Below are positions 45,600-54,512 of a DNA stretch of 64,000 nt, piece after piece. The notes under the pieces are model-generated. The model made no database searches, was not told where the DNA came from, and saw nothing but the letters and a program-made list of their open reading frames with translations. Each line of letters opens with the position of its first letter. Position 1 is the first letter of the stretch. Source of the DNA: Holophaga foetida DSM 6591 (GTDB lineage: Bacteria > Acidobacteriota > Holophagae > Holophagales > Holophagaceae); NCBI RefSeq assembly GCF_000242615.2, contig NZ_KI912268.1, positions 2,593,223-2,657,222 of the forward strand, given 5' to 3'. A program made the translations under genes and the position numbers.

Positions 45600-47366
45600 A
45601 TGAGCGAATCAACCACTGATATCCAGGAACGTCTCCGCCATCTGGAGGAGCAGGTCGCATGGCTGGTGGCGCGGGCCAAGGCAACCTTGCCCCCCGAGGA
45701 CGCTTCGCCCCATGACAAGACGGACCCTGGCTTGGCGCCCCTTGCACCGCCCATCCCTCCGGTCCCACCGCGGCCACCGATCCTTCCCAGGGTCACTCCG
45801 GTTTCGGACCGGACTTCGGCACCCAGTCCCATCCTGCTCATCGCCGCCATCGGCGCGGTGATCTTCCTCCTGGGGGCGGTCTTCTTTCTGCACCTTGCGA
45901 TCCAGCGGGGCTGGATCGGACCGGAGATGCGCTTTGTGCTGGGGCTGGTGGTGGGCTGCGCGCTCGCCGCCGGATCAGCGCTCATGGTCCTGGGGCGCAG
46001 CCCCCAGCTGGGCAGCTGCATTCTGCTGGCGGGACTGGGAACCCTGATGTTCACCCTGCGCTGGGGCTCCATCAACCAGGGTTTGATCCCGGTGGGCCTG
46101 GGTTTCGCCGGATCCGCCGTGGCTGCGATCTTCGCCGGAGGACTCGCCGGGCGGGCCCGCTTTGCCCCGCCCCTCTGGGTCGGGCTTCTGGCGGGCCTCC
46201 TCACCCCCCTGGTCTTCAGCCAGGGGGGCCATCACGAGATCGCCCTGACCCTCTACTTGGCGGTTCTTGTGGGGGCGGCACTGCTGGTTCCCTATGTCTC
46301 GGGCATTGGCGCCCGCTGGGGGGTGGCCCGCTGGATGGCGGTGGTGGGCACCTGGGCCCTGGTGGCCCTCTCCTGCGGTGAGGTTCAGGCGGCTGACGCA
46401 GGCAGCTTGATGGCGCTGCTGGCCTTGCACTATGTTCTGGCCGGGATCTGGATCTGGCTTCCCCGTCAGGAGGAGCGTCCCAGCTCGCCCACCCTGCTCT
46501 GGTTCCTGGTGTCCCTGACCGCCACCAGTCTGGCTTGGGTGCTGTGGAAAAAACTCCACCTCGCCCACGAGTGGTTCTGCGCCCAGGTGCTCCTGGTGGC
46601 CGCCATCAACCTCGGACTGGTGAAGCCTCTCCGGGAAAGACTCGAGGGCCATAGTGCCGATCTGGGCCTGCTGGTGCTCGCCGGGGGCCATCTGGCCCTG
46701 GCGGTGCCCATCGCCCTGGACTGGAAATGGGTTGGCCTCCTCTGGGGCCTCTTCGCCCTGGGTCTGGCCTGGGCCGTGGAGTACGCCAGCGAGCACCCCG
46801 ATTGGGAGAAGGAGGAGCTGCGCTCCCTGATGCTTCTGGCCGTGGGCATGAGCGTCCTGGCCACCCTCACCTGGATGGTCCACGCCACACAGCTCTTTGA
46901 ACGCTCCGGTGTGACGCCCTTCCTCAATCGCGCCTTCGGCGAAGCGGTGCTGGCCACCCTGGCCTGGGGGCTCCTCGCCCGCCGGGGGGGAGGCCTTCGG
47001 GCTTTGGGTTTCATCCTGCTGGAGCTCATCGCCAATATCGCACTGGCACTGGAAGTGAGCCGCGGCGTGCGCTGGGCCGGGGGCACGGGTCTTGGGGCCT
47101 CCATCTCCATGACCCTGGTCTGGGCGGCTTCGGGTGCCGTCCAATGGCTCAAGAGCCTTTCCTTGGATGTGGAGGGGCTTCGGATGGGCCTGGCCATCGC
47201 GGGCTATACCTGGCTGGGCATCGCCAGCCTCAAGCTGATCCTGGTGGACATGTCCGAGGTAGACGCCATCCTCCGGGCCCTGGCCTTCCTGGGGGTGGGG
47301 GTGATCTTCCTGGTGGCGGCCCTCACGGCCAACCGCATCCGTCTGGCCCGGAAGGAGGGGGAATGA
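45600..47366 (+). CDS. DUF2339 polytopic membrane protein
   Basis: 588 aa. A short coiled N-terminus (STTDIQERLRHLEEQVAWLV), a Pro-rich linker, then about 17 hydrophobic segments from residue 78 to the end. This is the DUF2339 layout (large multi-spanning protein with a cytosolic coiled start). Function unknown. Coupled by ATGA to a DUF3999 gene, a conserved pairing that suggests they act as one envelope complex. Confidence 0.82.
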   Translation: MSESTTDIQERLRHLEEQVAWLVARAKATLPPEDASPHDKTDPGLAPLAPPIPPVPPRPPILPRVTPVSDRTSAPSPILLIAAIGAVIFLLGAVFFLHLAIQRGWIGPEMRFVLGLVVGCALAAGSALMVLGRSPQLGSCILLAGLGTLMFTLRWGSINQGLIPVGLGFAGSAVAAIFAGGLAGRARFAPPLWVGLLAGLLTPLVFSQGGHHEIALTLYLAVLVGAALLVPYVSGIGARWGVARWMAVVGTWALVALSCGEVQAADAGSLMALLALHYVLAGIWIWLPRQEERPSSPTLLWFLVSLTATSLAWVLWKKLHLAHEWFCAQVLLVAAINLGLVKPLRERLEGHSADLGLLVLAGGHLALAVPIALDWKWVGLLWGLFALGLAWAVEYASEHPDWEKEELRSLMLLAVGMSVLATLTWMVHATQLFERSGVTPFLNRAFGEAVLATLAWGLLARRGGGLRALGFILLELIANIALALEVSRGVRWAGGTGLGASISMTLVWAASGAVQWLKSLSLDVEGLRMGLAIAGYTWLGIASLKLILVDMSEVDAILRALAFLGVGVIFLVAALTANRIRLARKEGE

Positions 47367-48595
47367 GAAGCCTGAGTGGTGCGTGCGCCCTGCTGCTTCT
47401 GATGGCCTGTGGGACGACCGAGGACCGTTCTGGTCTGGTGCGGCGTCCCTTGAGCCAGGCCTCCCAGGGGGGCTGGGTGCGCCTGCCTCTGGATGGCGAA
47501 GCCCAGGCTCAGATGCCCAGTCTCTGGGTGGGGGATGCGAAGGGCCGCTCCGTGCCCTTCCTGGTGGAGCGGGAGGGGCTGTGGGAACCCCGGCGCCTGG
47601 ATCTGGAGCGGGTTCTGCTGGGACGGGATTCCCAGGGACGGCCCACCGCCGAATTCGCTCTGAAGTTTCCCGAAGGATGGCAGGTGCGGGAGCGGGAGCA
47701 GCTCCGGATCGAACTGGAGCTGGAGGGCAGTGGCTCCTGGGTCTGCCCTGTGAAGGTCGAGCGGCGCGGGGAGGGGGGTGGTCCCATCACCCTGGACCAG
47801 GATCTCCCCCTCCAGGTCTTTCGCCTGGAGGGGGCCGAGGGGCGGGAGGCCATCTCCATCCCTTGGGATGCCAGCAGCTATCGCATCACCCTCCTGGGAG
47901 CTTACGGGAAGGCCCCCAGGGTCCGGGGGGTGAAGGTCACGGCCCGGACGGAGCCTGATCATCAGAGCGGGGAGTGGCTGGTGCCCCAGGTGCTCCAGAA
48001 GAAGGCGGAAGGCCACTGGCAGGTCAAGCTGGGGGCCAGGGAGCGGGTGGTGGGGCTGGAGCTTCAGATGGAAGCTCCCCTGGCTCCCATCCATCCTGAA
48101 GTCTCCCTTCCCTCTCGGCCTGGGCGCGGAGAGATCCCTGAGCCCGACTATGCCCTGCGGACCCGCTGTGAAGGCTTGGTCTGGAATCTCCCGGCCCTGG
48201 AGAGCCGCTCCAGCCGGGTATCGATTACCCCGGTGCTTACGGACGAGCTGGAGCTGGGCTTTCCGGAGGGTGCCAGGCCGGAGGGTGTGCGGGTCCTGGT
48301 GCGCCGGGAGACCCTCCTCTTTCCTGCCGAGGCGGGAGCCACCTATTTCCTCCACCTCGGAGGCGAAGCCCGGAAGGCCCCGGGGGATCTGGGGGCCCTG
48401 CCGGATTCCAGCCGGGCCCTCTACCAGAGGAAGCCCCTGGGCCTGGGGAAGGCTGAACCCGATCCTGAGGGGGCCTCCCGCCAAGTGGCCAAGGTGGACC
48501 AGGCCGCTGAGAAATCCCGGCCCTGGCTCCCATGGATCGCGGGTGCGGTCGTGGCGGTCCTGGCGGTGGTGGGGGCGAGGCTGCTCAGGAGGTAG
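47363..48595 (+). CDS. DUF3999 lipoprotein/membrane protein
   Basis: 410 aa. A signal peptide ends in a lipobox-like LLLLMACGTT, so it is probably lipid-anchored at Cys16, and a C-terminal transmembrane segment (about 387-406, WIAGAVVAVLAVVGARLL) is also present. The middle is beta-rich, with many short strands (GSWVCPVKVERRGEGGG, VVGLELQMEAPLAP). Family role unknown; the partner is the DUF2339 gene it overlaps. Confidence 0.8.
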   Translation: MRSLSGACALLLLMACGTTEDRSGLVRRPLSQASQGGWVRLPLDGEAQAQMPSLWVGDAKGRSVPFLVEREGLWEPRRLDLERVLLGRDSQGRPTAEFALKFPEGWQVREREQLRIELELEGSGSWVCPVKVERRGEGGGPITLDQDLPLQVFRLEGAEGREAISIPWDASSYRITLLGAYGKAPRVRGVKVTARTEPDHQSGEWLVPQVLQKKAEGHWQVKLGARERVVGLELQMEAPLAPIHPEVSLPSRPGRGEIPEPDYALRTRCEGLVWNLPALESRSSRVSITPVLTDELELGFPEGARPEGVRVLVRRETLLFPAEAGATYFLHLGGEARKAPGDLGALPDSSRALYQRKPLGLGKAEPDPEGASRQVAKVDQAAEKSRPWLPWIAGAVVAVLAVVGARLLRR

Positions 48596-48601
48596 GGCCG
48601 C

Positions 48602-48636
48602 GGATCGAGCTTTTAACGAGGGGAAAAGCTCGATCC
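48602..48636. terminator. Perfect 13-bp hairpin after the DUF3999 gene
   Basis: GGATCGAGCTTTT / AAAAGCTCGATCC with a 9-base loop, starting 7 bases after the stop codon. Its lower stem holds A/T runs, but no T-run follows. It could terminate transcription bidirectionally or be a mobile palindromic element. Confidence 0.55.
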
Positions 48637-48748
48637 ATGGCCCTTGAGCTGAACGGCTGAGCCAAGCTGACGATCGGGATCGAAGTTCGACGGTGCCAGA
48701 GTTCCCCAGCTGTGGAATTCTGCTTGATGTCCCTTTTCAAGGAGCGGC

Positions 48749-49651
48749 ATGTCTGCATCCAGTTCCAAGGCTCTGGCCCTCTCTCTCGGTGCGAATCTCG
48801 GCATCGCCATCTCCAAGTTCCTGGTCTTCGGCCTCACCCGCTCTGCATCTATGTTGACGGAGGCGATCCATTCCAGTGCGGATTGCGGAAACCAGGCCCT
48901 TCTCTTCCTGGGTATGAAGCAGGCCCAGAAGCCACCGACAGCCAAGCACCCCCTGGGCCAGGGCCAGGCCGCCTTCGTGGCCAGTTTCCTGGTGGCTCTC
49001 CTCCTCTTCAGTGTGGGCGGCATCTTTTCTGTGGTGGAGGGCATCCACAAGATCCGCCACCCCGAAACCCCGCATGGGTTGTGGTGGGCCGTGGGGCTCC
49101 TGGTTTTCGCCATGTTCCTGGAGGGCGCCTCCCTCCTGGGGGCCATGAATGCCTGCCGGGCGGAACGCGGGAAGAAGGGCCTTTTCCGCTACCTGCAGGA
49201 GAGCAGTGCCACAGAGCTGGTGGTGGTCCTGGCCGAGGATATCGCAGCCATGGCAGGCCTCGCCCTGGCCCTGGTGGCGGTGATCCTCACGATGGTCACC
49301 GGCAATCCCATCTGGGATGGCATCGGCAGCCTGGGTATCGGCCTGATCCTCATCGCCGTGGCCATCTTCGTAGGTGTGGAGGTCACGAGCCTTCTCCTCA
49401 ACGAGGCTGCCCCCACGCGGCTCCGGCAGTCCATTCGCCTGGAGATCCTGGAGGATGTCCAGGTGGACAGGGTCCTGAACCTTGTCACCGTGGTGGTGGG
49501 CTCGGATCAGCTCATGGTGGCCCTCAAGCTCCGCTTCAAGGATCAGGTCACCGGCGAGGCCCTGATCGCGGCCAGCAACGCCCTGGAGGCCCGCCTCAAG
49601 GCCAGGTTCCCCCAAATCCGCTTCCTCTTCGTGGAGCCGGATCTTTCCTGA
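48749..49651 (+). CDS. CDF-family cation efflux protein
   Basis: 300 aa, AAGGAG before the ATG. Six transmembrane helices; metal site AIHSSADCGNQALLFLGMK (His-x3-Asp) and HPLGQGQAAFVASFLVALLL, then a second site in LAEDIAAMAGLALALV (Asp). The PxHPLGQG loop is the form found in ZnT9/SLC30A9-like CDF proteins. The C-terminal cytosolic domain is present. Metal could be Zn, Mn or Fe. Confidence 0.88.
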   Translation: MSASSSKALALSLGANLGIAISKFLVFGLTRSASMLTEAIHSSADCGNQALLFLGMKQAQKPPTAKHPLGQGQAAFVASFLVALLLFSVGGIFSVVEGIHKIRHPETPHGLWWAVGLLVFAMFLEGASLLGAMNACRAERGKKGLFRYLQESSATELVVVLAEDIAAMAGLALALVAVILTMVTGNPIWDGIGSLGIGLILIAVAIFVGVEVTSLLLNEAAPTRLRQSIRLEILEDVQVDRVLNLVTVVVGSDQLMVALKLRFKDQVTGEALIAASNALEARLKARFPQIRFLFVEPDLS

Positions 49652-49837
49652 GCTTATGTCTGTAAAGTAGCCATGCCTCAAAAGCCAACGGTAGGTGTTC
49701 AGACTTCCGCCATGGAATTAGGACTGGCTCTCAAGCGATCACAACTGCGTCCGCAAGGGGTACGGAATTCTCTTCCGTGAGGAGGGATTTCCGCTTGTCA
49801 TACCAGATGGTTGACTCCGCCCCTGCCCCGCGTTTCC

Positions 49838-50740
49838 ATGGAGGCATCCCAGGAGGCTGCCGTGGATGCTGCGGAGATCAAGCAGGGGCTCGCCAAACAG
49901 GGCTACATCGCCGATGACGCCACGGCCCTGGTGCTCCAGTTCTCGGTGCTGCTCCAGAAGCCCCTCCTGATCGAGGGCCCCGCCGGGGCCGGGAAGACAG
50001 GCTTGGCCAAGGCCTGGAGCCAGTTCCTGGAGCGGGAGCTGATCCGCCTCCAGTGCTACGAGGGTATCGACGAGGGCAAGGCCCTCTACGAGTGGAACTA
50101 CCAGAAGCAGCTTCTCTACATCCAGACCCAGGACCCCGACCACCGGAAGTGGACCAGCGCCCACACCAGCATCTACGGCCCCGAGTTCCTCATGGAGCGC
50201 CCCCTCCTCAAGGCCATCTCCGGCCACCAACCCTCGGTGCTCCTCATCGACGAGATCGACAAGAGCGACGAGGAGTTCGAGAGCTTCCTCCTGGAGGTCC
50301 TCTCCGAGTGGCAGGTTTCCATCCCCGAGACCGGCACCATCGCCGCCACCACCATCCCTTCGGTTATCCTCACCAGCAACAACACCCGGAATCTGAGCCA
50401 GGCCCTGCGCCGCCGCTGTCTCTACCTCTACCTGGACTACCCCAGCGAGGCCCGGGAGCTGGACATCCTGCGCCTCCACTTCCCCGGCCTGACAGAATCC
50501 CTGGGGCGGCAGGTGGTGACCTTCGTGCGGCGCCTGCGCCTGGAGAAGCTCAAGAAGCATCCCAGCATCAGCGAGGTCATCGACTGGACCCGGGTGCTGG
50601 AGCACCTGGGGGCCGAGACCCTGACTCCTGAGCTGGCCCAGGCCACCCTTAATGTCCTGCTCAAGCACCAGGAGGACTGTCGGCGCATGACGGAGAAGCT
50701 CTCGCAGGCGGAATGGTTCCGTGGAATTCCTGGTTCTTGA
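49838..50740 (+). CDS. MoxR-like AAA ATPase
   Basis: 300 aa from the ATG at 49838 (a TTG at 49811 is possible). Walker A IEGPAGAGKTGLAKAW near residues 45-60, Walker B VLLIDEIDKSDEEFE, sensor 1 VILTSNNTRNLSQALRRRC. The group is MoxR/CbbQ-like and always works with a VWA partner, here the next gene, whose GTG start lies 20 bases inside this one. Likely a chaperone that remodels or inserts cofactors in a target enzyme; the target is not adjacent. Confidence 0.88.
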   Translation: MEASQEAAVDAAEIKQGLAKQGYIADDATALVLQFSVLLQKPLLIEGPAGAGKTGLAKAWSQFLERELIRLQCYEGIDEGKALYEWNYQKQLLYIQTQDPDHRKWTSAHTSIYGPEFLMERPLLKAISGHQPSVLLIDEIDKSDEEFESFLLEVLSEWQVSIPETGTIAATTIPSVILTSNNTRNLSQALRRRCLYLYLDYPSEARELDILRLHFPGLTESLGRQVVTFVRRLRLEKLKKHPSISEVIDWTRVLEHLGAETLTPELAQATLNVLLKHQEDCRRMTEKLSQAEWFRGIPGS

Positions 50741-52055
50741 TCTGACCCGCATCCTCCGGGGATCCGGCATTCCCGTGGGACCGGCGGAGGTGCTCGACTG
50801 CACCCGGGCCCTGAGGGCCATGGAGGGTCGGCGTCTCGAGCGCAGGGAGCTGCACACCCTTCTCAACGCCACCCTGGTGAAGGCCGAGTGGGGTACCGAG
50901 CTGGTGCAACGGCTCACCGAGCTCTTCCTGGGCCCGGAGGACGAGTGGCACTCGGAGCGCTTTGGGGGCCTGGCGCGAAGCGCCACCGGTGAGGGCCTGG
51001 ACCACGGGGCCGGTGGGGTGCCCATTGAGCGCCTCCTGGAGGCCGTCCTGTCCCGGGAGATCGACTTCATCCATGGGCTCTGCCGGAGCCTCCGCCTGGA
51101 GGAGCTCATCGATGACCGGGAGGCAGCCCTTGATCGCCTGGAACGGGTCAGTGGGTGGGGCGAGGTCGCGGCCCGGGTGGAGGCCCGCCAGAGGGCCAGT
51201 GGGCTCACGGTGGAGGAATACGCCTCCGCCAGACGGCTTCTGGAGGAGTGGCATACCCTGTTGACCGAGGAGGTGGAGCGGGGGCTGGCCCGGAGCATGG
51301 CCCGGGAATGCGTGGTGGAACAGCTCCGTCGGGGCAACCCCCGGCAGCTCTCCTTCACCGATGCCCAGGGGCCCCAGGTGGAGCGGATCACCCGGGAACT
51401 GGAGCGCCTGGCCCGGCGTCTGGCCACCCGGAAGGGGCGTCGGCGCAGGGCCGCGAAGTCCGGCCTGATCCACCTGCGGCGAAGCCTGCACCGGGTTGTG
51501 AAGGCCGGGGGTGTGCCCCTCTGGCTGGCGCACACCGAGCGCCGACCCTCCCGGCCCGATCTCTGGCTGCTCTGCGATATGTCCAACTCGGTGCGGCAGT
51601 TCAGCTGCTTCATGCTCCTCTTTGTGGCGATCCTCCAGCGGCGCTTCAACCGGGTGCGCTCCTTCGCCTTCGTGGATCGGCTCCAGGAGATCACCGAGTT
51701 CCTGGGGGAGGAGGATATGAGCCGGGTCCGCCTCCGGGGTCACGATCTCACGGGATACAGCCACTACGGGGAAGTCCTCCGGCAGTTCCACGTGGAACAC
51801 CTGGATACCCTGACCCGGAAGACCACGGTGATCATCCTCGGGGATGCCCGGAACAACTGGAACGCGGTGGACGGCCATGAGGTGCTGGAGGAGGTCCGGG
51901 AGGCCGCCGCCGCCCTGTACTGGCTGAACCCCCTGCCCCGGGAGGCATGGGCGGATCGCGACGGCATCATGGGCGTCTACGCTCCCTGGTGCACCCGGGT
52001 CTTTCCTTGCGGGAATGTGGCCGAGCTCGAAAGGCTTGTGAACGAGGTGTTCTGA
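50721..52055 (+). CDS. VWA-domain CoxE-like protein
   Basis: 444 aa from the GTG at 50721. N-terminal helical region, then a von Willebrand A domain from about residue 275: LWLLCDMSNSVRQF carries the MIDAS DxSxS, with Thr in LRGHDLTGYSHYG and Asp in TVIILGDARNNW completing the site. It matches CoxE/YeaD2-type partners of MoxR ATPases. The parS palindrome lies within it at 51785-51798, encoding part of QFHVEHLD. Confidence 0.88.
   Translation: MEFLVLDLTRILRGSGIPVGPAEVLDCTRALRAMEGRRLERRELHTLLNATLVKAEWGTELVQRLTELFLGPEDEWHSERFGGLARSATGEGLDHGAGGVPIERLLEAVLSREIDFIHGLCRSLRLEELIDDREAALDRLERVSGWGEVAARVEARQRASGLTVEEYASARRLLEEWHTLLTEEVERGLARSMARECVVEQLRRGNPRQLSFTDAQGPQVERITRELERLARRLATRKGRRRRAAKSGLIHLRRSLHRVVKAGGVPLWLAHTERRPSRPDLWLLCDMSNSVRQFSCFMLLFVAILQRRFNRVRSFAFVDRLQEITEFLGEEDMSRVRLRGHDLTGYSHYGEVLRQFHVEHLDTLTRKTTVIILGDARNNWNAVDGHEVLEEVREAAAALYWLNPLPREAWADRDGIMGVYAPWCTRVFPCGNVAELERLVNEVF
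51785..51798. promoter_or_regulatory. parS site 3, inside a coding sequence
   Basis: GTTCCACGTGGAAC palindrome identical to the other two sites, 23 kb right of dnaA and inside the CoxE-like gene. The codons for FHVE fit the palindrome without constraint, so selection for ParB binding could shape this protein segment. Confidence 0.8.
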
Positions 52056-52238
52056 ATAGGCTCAAGGCCCCCGTCCCTGGATAGCTTTCTTACTTACATC
52101 CGTTCGGCTACATGGGGTGCCCTTGTGCCTATCGAGGGGGCCTGCCAAGATTCGGGCAGTGTTTGACTCGTCCATTACGGACATGCCGGATCGGCTTTGT
52201 CTCTCTGGTGCAAATTCTTGCGGTTCTGGAGGTTGACG

Positions 52239-53060
52239 GTGGGGGCTTCTGTGCGTCTGTCGGTGTTTAATGTTGTTTTCATGGTTGTTATTGGAGTCTC
52301 CACTGTCTGCTGGTTGGGGTGCGGGGGAGGTTCCGGAGCACCTAGTTCCCGAAAGGACATCACCCGCTTCGTCGTTCTGGGCCAGGAGGGCACGATCAGC
52401 TCGGACACTGTCAGGGCTGTGGTTCCGGCTGGCACGGACCGCACCCACCTGGCTCCGAGCATCACCCACCAGGGAACGGATATCTCACCGGCCAGCGGGG
52501 TCTACCAGAATTTCAGTGCTGCGGTCACCTACACCGTGACGGCAGAGGACCACAGCACCAAGGCCTATGCAGTCACAATTCTCGGGGCAGAGTGCGGCAA
52601 CGGGGTGCAGGAACCCGGAGAGGAGTGCGATGACGGGAATCTGGTGAACGGAGATGGTTGCTCCAGCGCCTGCAAGCTCCCGGTCTGCGGGGATGGAACG
52701 GTGGACCCCGGTGAGGAATGTGATGACGGGAACCTGGTGAACGGAGATGGTTGCTCAAGTGCTTGCGTGCTCGCGACCTGCGGGGATGGAACGGTGGACC
52801 CCGGTGAGGAATGCGATGACGGGAACCTGGTGAGCGGAGATGGTTGCTCCAGCACCTGCATGCTCCCGGTCTGCGGGGATGGAACGGTGGATCCCGGTGA
52901 GGAGTGCGATGACGGGAATGTGGTGAACGGAGATGGTTGCTCCAGCGCCTGCATGCTCCCGATCTGCGGGGATGGAACGGTGGATCCCGGTGAGGATTGC
53001 GATGACGGGAACCAGGTGGGTGGGGATGGTTGCTCCAGCACCTGCAAGGTTGAACCTTGA
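52239..53060 (+). CDS. Cys-rich DUF4215-repeat lipoprotein
   Basis: 273 aa from a GTG at 52239, six bases after GGAGG. Lipobox WLGCGGG near residue 30. A beta domain (35-118) with TYTVTAEDHSTKAYAVTILG, a cadherin-like/DUF5018-type unit, precedes five tandem 31-residue repeats (CGDGTVDPGEECDDGN with DGCSSACMLP), each with four Cys that likely form two disulfides. Such Myxococcus-type repeats occur on surface proteins. Start overlaps the next gene in TTGA, so disulfide chemistry may be co-produced. Confidence 0.85.
   Translation: MGASVRLSVFNVVFMVVIGVSTVCWLGCGGGSGAPSSRKDITRFVVLGQEGTISSDTVRAVVPAGTDRTHLAPSITHQGTDISPASGVYQNFSAAVTYTVTAEDHSTKAYAVTILGAECGNGVQEPGEECDDGNLVNGDGCSSACKLPVCGDGTVDPGEECDDGNLVNGDGCSSACVLATCGDGTVDPGEECDDGNLVSGDGCSSTCMLPVCGDGTVDPGEECDDGNVVNGDGCSSACMLPICGDGTVDPGEDCDDGNQVGGDGCSSTCKVEP
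52593..53057 (+). repeat. Five tandem 93-bp coding repeats
   Basis: Units begin at 52593, 52686, 52779, 52872 and 52965. Nucleotide identity between units is high (whole stretches such as GGGGATGGAACGGTGGA recur), which suggests recent duplication and possible copy-number change. Confidence 0.92.
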
Positions 53061-53923
53061 GGTCCCACGCTCTGAGGTCCGCCCTCGTCTGGGCTTGCCT
53101 GGCGAGCCCCGCCTGGGCGGGCGCACCCTTCCAGGTGTCTGCCGGAATCGGGTGGTCGGTACGGGCCACCTGGGAGCTGCCCGCCAAACCCCTGGCCATC
53201 GCCCACTCGAAGGACTCCCGTCGGGTGTTCGTGCTTTGCGAGGACGCTAAGGTGCGCATCTTCGCCGCAAACGGCCGGAAGGAGGGCGAACTTCCGGTGG
53301 GGGCGGATATCCGGGGGATCGAGGCGGCTTCGGATGGGGAATCCCTCTACTTGGCCAGTGGCCGGGACAATCGGATCACGGTGGTGGATCTCGCCCTGGC
53401 GAAGACGATTGACACGCATGGGGCTCCTGCCCTGGGGCCGGATCAAGCACCCGTGACGCTGGTCGTGTTCTCCGACTTTGAATGCCCATGGTGTACCAAG
53501 GAGGCTCCCATCCTCCAGAAGCTGCTGGCCCAGAACCAGGACAGATTGAGGATCGTGTTCAAGCACGCTCCCCTGCCCTCCCACTCCCGTGCTGAGGGAG
53601 CTGCGCTGGCCGCGATCGCGGCCCAGTTGCAGGGCAAGTTCTGGCCCATGCATGACGCCCTGTTCGCAGGTGCTCCCTGGACTGCGGAAACCATCCAGAG
53701 TGCGGCCCTGAAGGCCGGGCTGAACATGGAGCTTTTCAGGCTCGATCAGGCTGGCACCGAGGCAGCCGCCCGTCTGGCTAAAGACCGGAAGGATGCCCGC
53801 CAGGCCGGTGTGGCCTCCGTGCCTGCCCTGTTCGTCAATGGCTATCCGGTGAGGAACCGTTCACTCGCCTCGCTGCAATCGATGGTGGACGGGATCCTGG
53901 CCGGGGTCGAGCCCAGGCCCTGA
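53057..53923 (+). CDS. DsbA-like thioredoxin-fold protein with propeller-like N-terminus
   Basis: 288 aa from a TTG at 53057 that overlaps the preceding stop (TTGA). Signal peptide (ALVWACLASPAWA); a half propeller-like region (25-115, KPLAIAHSKDSRRVFVLCED and LYLASGRDNRITVVDLAL); then a DsbA/DsbG-like domain with FSDFECPWCTKEAPILQ (CPWC active site) and cis-Pro GVASVPALFVNGY. Thiol-disulfide oxidoreductase of the periplasm. The Cys-rich gene immediately upstream is an obvious substrate candidate. Confidence 0.88.
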   Translation: MRSHALRSALVWACLASPAWAGAPFQVSAGIGWSVRATWELPAKPLAIAHSKDSRRVFVLCEDAKVRIFAANGRKEGELPVGADIRGIEAASDGESLYLASGRDNRITVVDLALAKTIDTHGAPALGPDQAPVTLVVFSDFECPWCTKEAPILQKLLAQNQDRLRIVFKHAPLPSHSRAEGAALAAIAAQLQGKFWPMHDALFAGAPWTAETIQSAALKAGLNMELFRLDQAGTEAAARLAKDRKDARQAGVASVPALFVNGYPVRNRSLASLQSMVDGILAGVEPRP

Positions 53924-53926
53924 AGT

Positions 53927-54451
53927 TCACTCCCTGAACCGCTCCACGGTGAAGCGCTGCAGCTTGTACCGCTCCCCCCTGGGGTCGATCCCGGCCTTGC
54001 GGCAGGCGATGCGGATCTGATCGTCCACGGAATCCACCCCCTCCAGGTCCGGCAGTAGCACTCCCCGTCGGCCCTCGGTGTTGTAGACAATGACCCCATA
54101 GCGGCGGGGGTCGAGTTCTTCGGCGGAGCGGATGTCCTCTGGCTCGGAGAGGACATCCACCTTGATCGCCAGATCCTCCATCTCCGGAAGGGACACGGGG
54201 ACGAAACGGTAGTCCTGGGTGCCCGCCGAGATGGCATTGCACAGAATCTCCTCCACCAAGTTCTCCCGGCAGGGGCTGAGGGTGCCGATGCATCCCCGCA
54301 GATCCCCTTCCCGTGTGTGGATGGAAACGAACGCCCCGGCCCGCTGGCCCTTCAGGGCCTCGGCAATATCCGGCGGAACCTGGGTCAGCGGCCGGTGGTA
54401 CCGCAGATAGTGCTCCAGGCTGAGGCGGGCCAAGCGGACATGGGGACTCAT
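53927..54451 (-). CDS. AMMECR1-domain protein (AmmeMemoRadiSam protein A)
   Basis: 174 aa from the ATG at 54451 (an ATG at 54502 gives 17 more residues; neither has a strong ribosome site). AMMECR1 fold shown by GAFVSIHTREGDLRGCIGTL and DVLSEPEDI, with GVIVYNTEGRRGVLLPDLEG and the ending YKLQRFTVERFRE. In many bacteria it is encoded with Memo-like and radical SAM proteins; these are not adjacent here. Function unknown, possibly RNA or protein modification. Confidence 0.88.
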   Translation of the reverse strand: MSPHVRLARLSLEHYLRYHRPLTQVPPDIAEALKGQRAGAFVSIHTREGDLRGCIGTLSPCRENLVEEILCNAISAGTQDYRFVPVSLPEMEDLAIKVDVLSEPEDIRSAEELDPRRYGVIVYNTEGRRGVLLPDLEGVDSVDDQIRIACRKAGIDPRGERYKLQRFTVERFRE

Positions 54452-54512
54452 GGTGCCCAAAACGTAAGCCCCTTTAGAGGGTTCACAAGGGGCGGAATGC
54501 ATACAATCACTG

